From positions 17,896,621-17,960,620 of the forward strand of contig OY992840.1 of assembly GCA_963921425.1 (NCBI GenBank): a stretch of DNA of 64,000 nt. The letters are read 5' to 3'. The DNA is from Dryas octopetala (taxonomy: Eukaryota; Streptophyta; Magnoliopsida; Rosales; Rosaceae). This document shows positions 23,701 to 35,259 of the stretch, piece after piece. The stretch's first letter is position 1, and each line of letters begins with the position of its first letter. A program made the position numbers and the translations under genes. Below the pieces are notes generated by a model. That model was given only the letters and a program-made list of their open reading frames with translations, searched no databases and was not told where the DNA came from.

Positions 23701-26145
23701 AATAGATTGTAGCACAACGTTCCATTCAGAAGGCATTAGCAAGATCATGGTTCTATCTCTTTTCTCCAAAAAATTCACACAAACTATCAGTTTGAATATG
23801 TAGGGGGCAAAAAACCCCAAGAAGCCCATTGGGCATTGCATGAATATAGCCTATATGTAAAATAGTTACTTACTGAAGACCTGAACTTGTCTGCAATCAT
23901 CTCTAGCACATCTGTATCTTGTATCCGGTGCAGTGCTTCCATAAACTTTGTATAAATACGTTCACAAAAAATAATTTGGGTTTTCATGAACCGCACTGCC
24001 TAATTGAGCACAACCAATAAAAAGCACACCAATATTTAATAGCCCACAATCATAAAGTTATCTCTTACAGTACGGTTTAATAATCAAAAGTTCAAGATGC
24101 CAATTACTGTTGTATAAGCTTAAAACAGTGAACAAGTTTCAAATACCAGAAGCAACAAACAAGGGTAGTTAGCTAACAACCAACCTCCATGATAGATGTA
24201 ATTCCAGTTTGGTTTTCTAGCTTCTCGACAGTTTCTTTAAGATGCTGTATGCCCACATAAGAAAAGTATCAGCTCAGCAATACCTTACAAAGCAAAAGAC
24301 TTAACTTCTTACGTCTACCTCATGCATGCAATGTATATATGATATATATCAACTCAGACATGCAATGCATCAAAAGTATTCACCGCTTGATTATTTAGAA
24401 GCGTCGCGACCTCAGATCGAGGAGACCGTTTATCCTTAATACAGCCCACCACAATATTCCTGACTGTCTTTATTCCTTGAACTGGACCAATAACAGACAC
24501 CTTGGGTCCCTATTCATTTACAGGCAACTTGAAAATCATTAAATTTGTAATTCTCACTTCACCTGGAGGTTGGAGGACCAGAAAAAGAAATGTAGAATAC
24601 AACCACCAAAATCACAAAAAAACAGTAACACTTACAGAAACCACAATATCACATTCTGTCACTCTACGAAGTGCCTGCTTCCCAATTATATATAGTGAAA
24701 AATCAGAGAAGCAACCAGCAAAAAGAATAAAAGCAGCAAAACATGATTCAGATCACTTTATGCACCTTTATGATGGAATCCTCGGGGCCTGCTAAGCGAT
24801 CCACCCATTCACAAAATTCGTACTGCACACAATAGTCGAGATTAGCACAAGCTAATTAAACAGTGAGCTTTTGCAATCTCCAGCATTAGAAAGAGGGATT
24901 GGGTCTGACTCTTCATGGAACAGGTAGTAGGACACCCAGGCTATCACTAAAGTACTAAACCCTAACCAACTCTAAAGGCTAAACCTTTCTAACATCAAAC
25001 AAAAGCTCTAATTAATCACAATGCAGTTACATTGCTGAAGCTTGAACTGAAAACATCCTAGCTGCATCACAACTACAGAGAATGCTTCCAGAAACATAAA
25101 TGATAAAAGGTTCATAACTTACATTTGTTTGAAGAACAGGTGGAAGGAATTTTAATCAATACCTACCTCCTTGTTCTCACATTCTTCGCAAGTCCCACAT
25201 TCTCCGCAAGCCCGGCCATCTTTAGGAGGGTAAGCCTCGATGACTTCACATTGCATTTTGCCATTCAGTATTTGTATTGCCTGTAATCAAAACGTTCTGC
25301 ACTTAAATCAGAAGATTAATACAAGATAGCTCAAATAAAAAATCAGTTCCATGAAAAAATATATACTTGGAGTTTTTCAAGTAAAAAAGAAAAATCTTAC
25401 CCGATCTGGAGGAAAACCTACAGACAAGAGTTTAACAAGATGCTCAGCCCTTACAAAGGATCTAGTCTTTTTGGTTGTTGAGATGGTCATGGAAAAGTCA
25501 TCCTGAACATAATTATAAATACAACAATTTAACATATATGTGCATATATAAAATCACACATGCATAATTTGAAATAATCCACTGATCAAAAATAGAGTTG
25601 ATTTCACAAAGATCAATCAAACTCATATTTACAAATTCAACATAAGAGTGACTTTTAAAAAACAGCATTAAGTTTACATGACATACGGAATTCAGTTCAC
25701 ATGAAATACCATGCTCTTCTAAAGCAGATTCCACCGCCGCCCAACCTTCTTGCAAATCTATTGCTGCAAAAAACAATGCAGAGGCTCAAGCATGGAATAA
25801 GTTCTCATGACAAAAAAAAATGTGGCATATAGATGATATAGACCGGTACGGTGGTACACTCAGACTAAGCCAATCAAACTTTCATCCAAAATCTCCTAAT
25901 CATACCTAAAACTTAAAAGAAAATTAAAAAAAATAAATAAATAATTTCTCACAATTTCTGAGCAGCCTAATAAACAAAGGAGAATTAGAGAGGAATTAAG
26001 ATGTACCATCCTCTTCATCGTCGTCGTAGCAGATAGAGAAAGATGTGACTTTAAACGTCCCATCTTCGTTGAACAAGGTGACTTTGAGTGTGCCATTTTC
26101 ATGGTCTTTGATGTAAATATCCTTTGTGCCCTCATTTTTCTCCAT
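20724..26145 (-). CDS. KRR1-like KH / SAPS (SIT4-PP6-associated) fusion gene, 15 exons
   Basis: The CDS starts at 26145. I read exons 26145-26007, 25763-25687, 25502-25401, 25280-25167, 24822-24766, 24674-24636, 24509-24384, 24244-24185, 23999-23874, 23555-23461, 23360-23155, 22890-22689, 22595-22307, 21674-21598 and 20919-20724. These are GT-AG throughout and stay in frame for 1,905 bases (634 aa plus stop). Residues about 25-218 match KRR1: ISCELNS, MTISTTKKT, the degenerate KH turn GPEDSI and VSVIGPVQGIKTVR. A CxxCxxCxxC insert lies at residues 131-140. From about residue 219 it matches plant SAPS proteins, which bind PP6-type phosphatases: GITSIME, EVHGDASETLCAITR, RLFRHALEDS, TTYGKLQPPIGKHRVKILEF, IGHLTRISNKIIQLG and NPVENVWACG. 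Both parents are incomplete. The tail is basic then acidic (GKRKRKE to GPEEEDNN). Processome and phosphatase roles are inference only. Confidence 0.85.
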
Positions 26146-26396
26146 TGTTGCTTGGTTTTGTTTCAGGTTTGGAATCCCTAGAACGCAGAATCAGAAAGAA
26201 AGGCTCCGACCCAAAAAAACCAATTGAGTTGCGTTGAATGGTATTCTCTTATGTAAAATATCAATTGACCAAGAAAATTAGTCATAGTATCTATTATAGT
26301 ATTATTTACGATTACAAAATAGTGTATAATATTAGACAATTAAAATACGGAATTACATTCCGGGCCAAAAAAAAATGAGGAATTACATTGATATAA

Positions 26397-27176
26397 TTGT
26401 CCAATGAGGGCCAAATTTACCTCATTTTGGTCGTGAGATATAACATGTGGGACCTATTAGTTTCACCAAACATTCTATTTATTAAGTCTCTATTCAAAAA
26501 TTATCCATGTAAAAAATTAAATTTTGATCGAATAAATAGACGAATATAGTGATTTTAATAAACACTTGAAATGATGACCATTTACCAAATGATTAAACAG
26601 TTTTCGATTTGTCTAATTTTTATAAGAGATGTGATGTAGAACAAATGGCAGAACAGTTCATGCAACAACTCGACTGCAAGAAGGCCAAGAAAAGGAACAA
26701 ACTTCAGCTCGGCCCAGTGTCAGAAATGGGCCCATGATATAACGATTCTAACCGAGGGCTTATTTTGGCCAAATTCCTTCGTTTAGGGCTTCAAATAAAC
26801 AATTTAGTATTTTTGAATAAATTTCCTAAATTGCACTTTATTTCCATTTTTATTTCCGTTTTGAATTTCGAACGTCTAGGGTTCTGAACGTATTTAAACA
26901 ACCTTTTTGGTTGTTTGTATTATTTATTATTATCATTTTTCAATCAGAAAATCTTGAGATTTCTCTCATTTCTTTGGTGGACTCCAAATTCTTTCTTAGG
27001 GTTAACGCTGTTTTTTCCTAGTCTCCTTTATTTGCGTGTTACGCTGCGTCAAGATGATTCTTCAATAAAGACTTATAAAATATAAAGCTTCCATCATTGA
27101 ATTACAATATAAAGTTAGTCTCACAAAACATACCTCATTATGGCTAATATGGGATATACCTCATTTGAAGCGCCGC
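26397..27176. mobile_element. Large hairpin MITE interrupted by a solo LTR
   Basis: The left arm (aaatttacctcattttgg, gtgagatataacatgtggg) and right arm (tcacaaaacatacctcatt, gggatatacctcattt) are inverted relatives that enclose a smaller hairpin. A 420-bp solo LTR sits in the middle; its removal restores the order seen in the related copy at 18411-18690. Confidence 0.7.
26632..27051. mobile_element. Solo LTR of a retrotransposon
   Basis: This 420-bp block begins TG and ends CA and is flanked by the 5-bp duplication AGATG (26627-26631 and 27052-27056). No internal retrotransposon sequence is present, so it is a solo LTR left by recombination. It is a non-coding fossil. It inserted after the hairpin element around it. 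The superfamily (Copia or Gypsy) cannot be told from the LTR alone. Confidence 0.85.
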
Positions 27177-27544
27177 TATGGTCTAATACTTGTGTACATT
27201 TATGTATTGTAATTGTCTAAAAATATAATTATCCAATTTTTTTAAAAATTTTCCTTTCATTTTTCAGTAATGATATATCATTTATTAAAAAAAAAATACA
27301 TGTATCTTTCAATTTACATTCTCATTATATCAATTTACATTCTCATTATATCAGAAATGGAATACAATTTACATTCTCATTATTTCTAATTGTGACAAAA
27401 TTGTATTGATATATAATTTGTAATTGTCGGACAATGTTTCATTGAGAAACCTTTCAAAAAATTTCTTAGTCTGATTGGCTACTAAAAAAGAACGCAGAAA
27501 AAGTTGCAGAGACAAACAATCATGAATATATTGTATTAATATAT
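27177..27544. other. AT-rich spacer
   Basis: A short direct repeat (caatttacattctcattatat) occurs at about 27310-27350. No gene is seen. Confidence 0.4.
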
Positions 27545-28590
27545 ATATAGAGGCTCCTTCTATTGAGGTATGACTTTGTTGGGTTCCATACAAGTCGTTT
27601 TGTGTTGATCCGAACCGTTCGCAAGGATCATCTTCATTGATAGATTCTCCTTGCAAAAAATTAGCCAAATCGGAAATCATTTGCCTATCTAATTTTGATT
27701 AAACAAATGAACGGTTTCATCGAAAATATTTAGTTCGTCTATTTATTTTATCAAAGTTAGATAGACAAATGATTTTCATTTTGGCTAATTTTTTGCATGG
27801 ATGATCTATCAATGGATATGTAAAAATTGAACGGTTTGAATCGACACAAAATTGAGCCTATATATATATATAGAGCCTTCTTCTATTGAGGTATACCTCA
27901 ACTTATTTATGTTGAGGTATGACCCTATTAAGGCACACACGAGTCGTTTTGCGTTGATCTAAACCGTTTATTTTTTACATCTCCATTGATAGATCATCCT
28001 TGCAAAAACTTAGTCAAATTGAAAATCATTTGCCTATCTAACTTTGATCAAATAAATAGACGAACTAAATATTTTCGATGAAACCGTTCATTTGTTTAAT
28101 CAAAGTTAGATAGACAAATGATTTCCGATTTGACTAATTTTTTGTAAAGAAGATCTATCAATGAAGATGATCCTTGCGAACGGTTCAGATCGACATAAAA
28201 CGATATATATATATAGAGGCTCCTTCTATTGAGGTATGACCTTATTGAGGCCCACACGAGTCGTTTTATGTCGATCCGAACCGTTCGCAAGGATCATTTT
28301 CATTGATAGATCTTCCTTGCAAAAAATTAGTCAAATCGGAAATCATTTGCCTATCTAACTTTGATAAAACAAATGAACAATTTCATCGAAAATATTTGGT
28401 TCGTCCATTTATTTGATTAAAGTTAGATAGTCAAATGATTTCCAATTTGGCTAATTTTTTGCAAGGATGATCTATCAATGGAGATGTTAAAAATAAACAG
28501 TTCAGATCAATGCAAAACGACTCATGTGGACCCTAATATGATATACCTCAACATAAATAAGTTGATGTATACCTCAATAGAAGGAGCATG
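27545..28590. repeat. Tandem cluster of three hairpin MITE copies
   Basis: Three copies of one foldback family lie head to tail (about 27545-27868, 27874-28205, 28212-28590), separated by short TA runs. Each has arms containing ccgaaccgttcgcaaggatc, ttgatagat and atcatttgcctatctaa, read again in reverse complement around a central loop. The outer ends read ggctccttctattgaggtat. It is non-coding, with very strong RNA-hairpin potential. Confidence 0.8.
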
Positions 28591-28624
28591 TATATATGTA
28601 TATATGTATATATATATATATATA

Positions 28625-29027
28625 CAGAGGAGTGCTCTAAAGCTAACCAGTTAGCAAGTTAATACGAAGCTAACCATGCTTTTGGGCCCACCACATCAGT
28701 AATTTCATAATCCGAACCATCAATTATTTAGGCCATACTTCAAAGATCATCATTGCAAAAAATCAACTAAATCGAAAATCATGTAGTCATCTAATTGAGA
28801 TCAAATAAATAGACGATCAGTATTTTCGATAAAAGCATAGAAATAGTTGTTATTATAATCAAATAGCTAAATGACTTCCGATTTTGAAGATTTTTTACAT
28901 GAATGATCTTTAAAGTATGGCCTACAAAATAAACGGTTTGGATTTTGAAATTACATTGTGCAGTGGGCCCAACAGGGTGGTTAGTTTTGTATTAACTTAC
29001 TAACTAGTTAGTTTTAGAGCATTCTTG
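28625..29027. mobile_element. Second hairpin MITE family in a TA-rich target
   Basis: The left end gagtgctctaaagctaacca is the inverted relative of the right end (gttagttttagagcattc). The arms continue inward with aagttaatac and gggccca motifs. TA runs on both sides suggest insertion into a TA microsatellite. Confidence 0.75.
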
Positions 29028-29502
29028 TATATATACATATATAAGAATGATATTTTTTGAAACTAAAAAACAGAAAGATGGATTATAATTTCTTTCAATA
29101 TTTTTTTTTGGCTTTTAAAGAAAAAATGGGTATTCCAGGAAAATTGTTAAAAATTTGGTGTAGGGTTTCAATTCCTTTGTCTTAATTCCTAACTTATGCT
29201 AAACACTAGAATAGGAATTTATAAAACCATTTCATTCCAGGATAGTCAGAAATGGAATACAATTTACATTCTCATTATAACATTCCGGTCAAACAAACGG
29301 GGCCTAAGATTATTCCATATTAGATTTTGTCTTAGATTGTAATACTAAGTATATCAATAACTGTAATTGGACGTCTCACAGTGGCTAAAAATTAAAATTT
29401 GGTCGTCTCACGTCTGTGACTCTGTCTGATATACTCAGTGACTCATTGTTTCCAGCTATCTAAGATTGTCAATCAATTAGATATACTTACAAGCAAACAA
29501 TC
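29028..29502. other. Unassigned AT-rich spacer
   Basis: Nothing coding is recognised. Confidence 0.4.
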
Positions 29503-30713
29503 TACTCCTCTCCTTTATGAATAAGGATGAACAATAGATTGGAATCAAACTCCTTATTCATCTTCTTATGAGTTTTATACACAACCTTGTAAAAATAAGA
29601 ATAATGTAACTATATAATGCAGCAATGCAGGCAGCCCAAAAGAGAAACAATAGCACAAAATAAAGAATGACTAGGGCTCAAAGGAGTACAGGCTCTTCCA
29701 AGGAACTTATCAAGTCTTCGAAATTAAAAACTAGCCATCAGCCTTTTTTCGAAACAGCCTCTCGAAGTTAAACACCAGCATAACAAATGAACAAGTCCGC
29801 ACCTCCAGGTTGACGGGCCTGGATATAGAGAAAACGATATTGGATGGAGAACTTCATGTGTCAGCTTAAAGAAAAGATTATTACATTAATCATGCTTAGA
29901 TATCTTGGCCAAAAAAAAAAAATCATGCTTAGATATCAGAGAAATGTACATGACACTTCAATTTTGACAACCATCCTAAAAAAGTTGACTTCAATTGACA
30001 GAACATGAAAGAATCCTGATTCTTGGCTCTTCCTTTCTTTTGCCCCAGAATATTGGATCAATCTACTTATCAGGTTGTTTTAGGATACAGAATTCTTCAT
30101 TTCAATCAAGGCCCGTTGAGCATGATTATCAATTAGTTGTATATACATGGCTGCATGCTAGTGTGTGAACCACAGCAAACACAAAACAAATCTTATTGTG
30201 AGATAGCATTTGAGTAATTTACTAACCTCAAGATCAGTCGCACCATTCCCAATCATGATTACTTTCTTGTAACTATGAGCCTGGAAAACCAGTTTAATAT
30301 ATAAGCTTTGCAAGCAACACACTTGGCAACTAAAACATCGAACAAAAAGCTATAGTCCAACCTTCCATATTATTTGTTGAACTGCAGTGGCTTTTCCTCC
30401 ACTCCTAGAAGTGTACTCATTTTTGTCAAAACCCAGAAACTCCCCAGAACTTCTAAACAGAAGTTGATTGGCAAACACATTTTCAGGTGGTATCCCAAGA
30501 ATTGATGCAGCAGGCTTTAGAAGAAGTTAACTCGGTTAACAATAATAATATAAGGAGAGAATATTGAATTTTCAATTTATTCTCCATCATAAGCTAATTC
30601 TATATTTATATGTGAGATCACGTGTAGGAAGCTCTTTATGAGTCCCATAACAATGATAATCAGACTCCAAATCATTTCATATCTGCCCTCTCACCAATAT
30701 CCCTTAAAGGAAA
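29503..30713. repeat. Segmental duplication, copy 1 (phosphoserine phosphatase 3' half)
   Basis: This matches 52350-53588 nearly base for base, with small insertions of a few bases. It covers the last three exons of the phosphoserine phosphatase pseudogene. Both copies share disabling changes in the last exon, so the duplication followed the loss of function. Confidence 0.88.
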
Positions 30714-32105
30714 GCATATATAAATATTGGAAGATCATTATTTTGGCTCAACTGTGTAGAAGAACCATTATATCAGGAAATCAGGCCATTATAATAATAA
30801 CCATTACTCAATGGCTTTGATTGAAAGAGGTACTCCAAAATCTTGGCCCTGAGACTTCAGAATTCAGGGACAGTAAACGAAGCACTCCTACCTTGGGGGC
30901 CTCTTTTCAAGAAAATCTTGGACTTGAGAACGGGAAGGATTGAACAAATTTAGTCTGGCAGCCAAAGCATCCTCAAAAAGTACTGAACCATACATTGCCC
31001 TGGCAAGAATGCGAACTGCAATTAGAGCTAAAAAATCTACAATGAAAAACGAAAGCAATTCCAATAACTGACTCCAACCTAGCAGTCCATTGCAACAGCC
31101 TTTCCAGCTCCACAAAACTCTGCAAGTTCATCAATGCCCTCATCAAGGCAAACCATGATATCCACATCGAAGCACACCGCATCAGCACTTCTCCATACAT
31201 CAAGGACCTCTATAAGCATTAAAATAAAACCATCAACCAAGTCCATATGGTTCTGAAAGTTTCAAGACTTATCTTTATTTATCTTCTTTCTATTTTTTTT
31301 TATTTTTTTTTAGTTTCAACAACCCAATCCATAAGCTCATACTCTTATGCCTAGGTGGGGAAACTGTTCTTTTAGTCTTTGAACATCAACTCCATACGTC
31401 ATTTCTGTGCATCAGTTTGATGCTCAACAAGCAATAGTGCCATACTTTCTACCAACTAAATATAAATCTATTTTACAAAACTAGGTTTTAAGCTCCAATG
31501 AATCAAAATACCATACTAAATTCACAGTAAACCCATCTTTTTCCTAAGACCAATTTTAAACCACGGATGCAGATGCAGATACAAATTCCTAGATTCAATC
31601 AATCAGATTACCTTTGGGCGGTAGCCTGTTGTCAAAGTGGCTCAATGTGTAGGAATCTTCTAATGGTTGAATTGAAGCAGCAACTGGGTTAAATAATTTG
31701 GAATTTTGTTCCAACCCAACTTGACTTCTATTTCTATACAAACTTTTCGTAAATTGCAATGAGAGTGTTTGAACAGAAGGAAGGTGATTTTGCCTAAAAT
31801 GAGTACGAATTGGGGTGATTCGTGACAAACCCAGCAACCCTTCCATTTATATCTGTCTCAGACAAATCTGTCTGAAAGCAAAATGTCATAAGAAGTCTCA
31901 AACTTAAATATTCATGAATGAAACTTGCAAAGGGATACCAAACAAAAATCGAGAAGAACACAAAATGAAAAATTCAAAAGAAGTAAAAAAAACAGAAGAT
32001 TGAAATGCAAGTTACCGCTGTATACAATTGTTTTTGTTTTCCCTTCTCTCAGATCTACCTGCTGCTTTCTCTTTGCTTTTTGGTTTTCTGTTGCTCGCTC
32101 CCTAT
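29690..32105 (-). pseudogene. PSP: Chloroplast phosphoserine phosphatase pseudogene
   Basis: Phosphoserine phosphatase, a HAD enzyme, makes serine in plastids. A 5' UTR exon lies at about 32105-32016. Exon 1 (31846 to about 31613) is a transit-peptide-like N-terminus. Exon 2 (about 31210-31092) has DVDIMVCLDEGIDELAEF, in which the catalytic DxDxT motif has lost its Thr; it is then frameshifted by two bases near AVA. Exon 3 (about 31000-30891) ends in EKRPPR. The next exon (LSPGI to GGFRQM in the family) is absent. Later exons are at about 30516-30351 (ASILGIPPENVFANQLL), 30284-30236 (IGNGATDLE, where IGDGATD is expected) and 29829-29690, which carries an in-frame stop (C to T in a Gln codon) and a frameshift. 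It is clearly non-functional as an enzyme. Confidence 0.88.
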
Positions 32106-32459
32106 GATGTATGGTAAATTTTAGCAAAACAAAAAAAACAAACAATGTTTGGTAAAGGAATATTAAAGTAAAAATCTACCCAAGAACTTTTCATAATAGT
32201 TGGGTTTAGTCAGATATGCTTTTAGGACCTGTTTATTAGTGTCTTGGACTTGGCAACTTAATAAAGAACAAGCATAACACTTAGTGTTGGAGAATATGTA
32301 CCCCCTTCCTGTATAACAGTATACATAACTTGATTTTCCCTGCTTTCAAGATATAACATACCTTCTAAGAAATAGAAAATGCAGAGGCAAGGACAGGACG
32401 CAAAAAGTTTTAAGCAAAGAGACAGACTTGAATAGCCTCTAAAACAAACATACATGTTC

Positions 32460-34480
32460 CTCTTAGGAAGTGGAATTTCTAGTCTAGAAACATCTGGATA
32501 ATATTGAGAATTATACCAAAAATAAAATTAGCCCAAAATATGAGAAGAGTATCACCTTCAGAATGGATGTGTTTTCCATTGACCATTTTAATGTGACCAC
32601 TTAATCTTCCATTCCACCCTTTTCCTGTCTTAATTTTCATCTTCTTCGGGAGATCCAAATAACAAAGTTTTGGTAGTGGAGGCACCCTCAGACATTTTCA
32701 TTTGTTTTTTTTTAAAGGCTTCCTTATGCAGCTTATTTTCCTCAATTCCAATCTGTGCACTGACATGATCACCATTGCCCTGCTGATTATTTGGCTTCCA
32801 TCAGTCATACACAATGGCCTCATACTTGGAGTGGCTGGTGATGGAAGGGTAAGCATATACTCTTCCATTTCAGCATGTTCTTTATATAATTGAGCCGTAA
32901 GGCAACTCTCTAAGGAACTTAGCGGCTTCACATCATGCCCATATGACCGCTCAGTTCTAAAAGGGCTTCTGTTCCTCAGAGGAACATGAAAAGAATCCCT
33001 TTCTCCATTCAAAGATTTAGGCAATAGGGCACCAGTATTGTCATCAATATCATTACTTAGCCTACGTCCATCCCCAATTTCATTTCTGTTTGCTGAGCAT
33101 ACTGGTGATTTATTTCATTGCAGTCTTGGTAATTCACCAAGCTTCCCAGCTTTTCATCATCATACCCACTTGGAGAAACCACCTCTGTCCCAAAACCACT
33201 TTCTTTCTCTGTGCCTATCTGCGAAAGGAATAGCTTGGGGACTCCGATTTCTCAAGATTTGCATCTCAAGATTTACTTCTGCCAATACTTTAGTCAAATA
33301 TCCAGCTCCGGCACTGCTGCAACAACCCACAAATCCATATCTGCTCTCACTTCCACGGAGAAAGCGCCAGCTGGATTCCACCTTGCAAGCTTTCCTCTTC
33401 CTTTCATTAAGCAAAATTTGAAGGAAAAAAGATCTTTGAACTTAGGAATCAGAAACCCTTTCAATTCAGGGAAGTAAAGCCAGTAATTGATCATAGAAAT
33501 GCAAACTTGAACTAAAAGCCAATTATGTAGAAGCATAACACGCTGCCCAATTCAACAAAACAGAATTTCCTCTGTCAACTCTCATAATTTCCTATGCAAA
33601 AGCCTCAAATTTTATGCAGCAAGAAACGATTGCAGAGCTAAATTCCTCAAACTCACAAAAGAAATCAACCACGAGCTACAAGAAAAGCAGCATATTGGAA
33701 AAACGAACCATTTTCCAAGGAATGCCAAAAATCTGAACTCTACCCACTTGATAGCAACCGACATACACTAAACCCATCAAAGAAGAACCCATTTCCTCAG
33801 AAAACTGCTTCACGCAGCCACAACCAGTGGCGGATCCAGAACTCAACTCTTGTGGGGGCAAGATTAAGAGGCAGAGAGTAGAGGCAGCAGGGGCGGATGC
33901 GAGTGACTGAGCGAGCAGCGGAGCAGGGGGCGACGGGCGACGGTGAGGGAGCAGGGGCGACGGCGACAGGCGCGCAGCTGTGCAGGGGCGTCGGCGTGTC
34001 GCCTTCAGCAGTTCAAGCAAGTTGGGGCGATGGTCTGGTCTGGGTGATCGAGTTTCTTCATTTTTGTCATTGTGCGCAGGAGGTCTGGTCTGAATCCATC
34101 TGCAATCTTGCCCCTACCAGCCATGGCGGTCGCCCCTGCTCCCTGCTTCCTCTGTTCTGGTTCTTCCTGCAAATCTGCAATCTTGCCCTTACCAGCCATG
34201 GCTGCCACCAACACCCAAGCTTCATTCATAGGGTCAAGATTTTTCCTTAAGCTTAGCATTTCTGGGTTCATGGGGTCAAGTGACCCCATTGACCCCATTG
34301 TAGATCCACCCCTGGCCACAACCGCAGTAAAAAGACCACTGCTGCATAGATATCGAAAATCTAAGCTATTCCCATTTGAAAGCAGTCTCTTGGCCACAAA
34401 AACCCATCAGCAACTCAAACTCATTTGAATAATAACCATTGCCAAGAATGTGAAAGTGGCTGAGCTAGACGATTGATAAG
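32460..34480 (-). other. Unrecognised minus-strand locus, possibly exonic
   Basis: Less AT-rich than its surroundings, with several open stretches on the minus strand. These are 33024-32698 (PKSLNGERDSFHVPLRNRSP), 33414-33160 (AGAGYLTKVLAEVNLEMQIL) and 32685-32560 (KKMKIKTGKGWNGRLSG). They sit in different frames and I do not recognise the family. GT and AG sites exist but I could not build one convincing gene. A 490-bp hAT element interrupts the locus at 33825-34314. It could be a decayed gene or a 5' region with long leaders. Confidence 0.35.
33825..34314. mobile_element. 490-bp non-autonomous hAT element
   Basis: The ends are CAGTGGCGGATCCAGAACTC and, on the other strand, CAGGGGTGGATCTACAATGG. 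They are flanked by the exact 8-bp target duplication GCCACAAC (33817-33824 and 34315-34322). It is GC-rich inside, with an internal direct repeat (atctgcaatcttgcccctac and a near copy, at about 34098 and 34175) but no transposase. Confidence 0.92.
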
Positions 34481-34925
34481 AGAGATGGCAAACGAAAAAA
34501 TAAAAAGTAAAATAAGCTTAAGAGAATCTGTAAAGCAAATCTACGAGAAACCCAACTTTCCAAGACGATTTTGCTGAATCTTGAAGAATTGGATTCCTCA
34601 GAGTAACAACGCTCGTTGCCCTGTTATCCACAAAGGTATACAACCCCACAACTGTTTTTTTGCCAAACAACCCCACAAATAAACGAAGTTTTTTTAAGAA
34701 AAATACAAATTCTAGTAAGTGTTGGCGTGTTGCTATCGTCTCTATAGAAAAATAAAAGAAAGAAAAAGAAATGATAACTCTATTTAAAATGTGAAATTGG
34801 TTTTCTCAAAAAAAAAAAAAATGAAATTGGTTTAACATTTGCGATATTTAAAATATTATCTCTCGCAATAATATTATAAAGAATAGAATATTATCTCTCG
34901 CAAATAGAATAAAACTTACTTATCT
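34480..34925. other. Unassigned AT-rich spacer
   Basis: This holds A-runs and short repeats (atattatctctcgcaa twice at about 34853-34905). No gene is seen. Confidence 0.4.
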
Positions 34926-34934
34926 CGAAAAATA

Positions 34935-35135
34935 GAGTAGTGCTACATATACCACATTTTTATACCATAATTTTATACCACCTTATGTGGCAACTTACAT
35001 GGCATTCATACATTGGATACTAAAAAATAAAAACAAAAACCCAAAAAAGAAAAGAAAAAGTTTGTCCAATAAAGTAATGACACGTCAGATGGTATAAAAA
35101 TGTGGTATAAGAATGTGGTAAGTATAGCATTATTC
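34935..35135. mobile_element. 201-bp Mutator-type MITE
   Basis: It is flanked by the 9-bp duplication CGAAAAATA (34926-34934 and 35136-35144). The right end read inward (GAATAATGCTATACTTACCA) matches the ends of the 7898 and 42712 elements and resembles the MULE end only 125 bp away. The interior matches the 42712 copy closely. Confidence 0.9.
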
Positions 35136-35259
35136 CGAAAAATACTATATATGTGTTGACAGTGTTGTACCATGAGAGAGAGAAAAAAAGAAAAAGAGAG
35201 AGAGAAGAGAGATAGAGAGAGATGGGAGGATCCATATACCATACCACATGTTGATATCC

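Noticed and set aside
33897-34428. Overlapping open frames of 117-130 codons at the hAT element
   Set aside because: They arise from the GC-rich interior of the transposon and cross its ends; no homology is visible.
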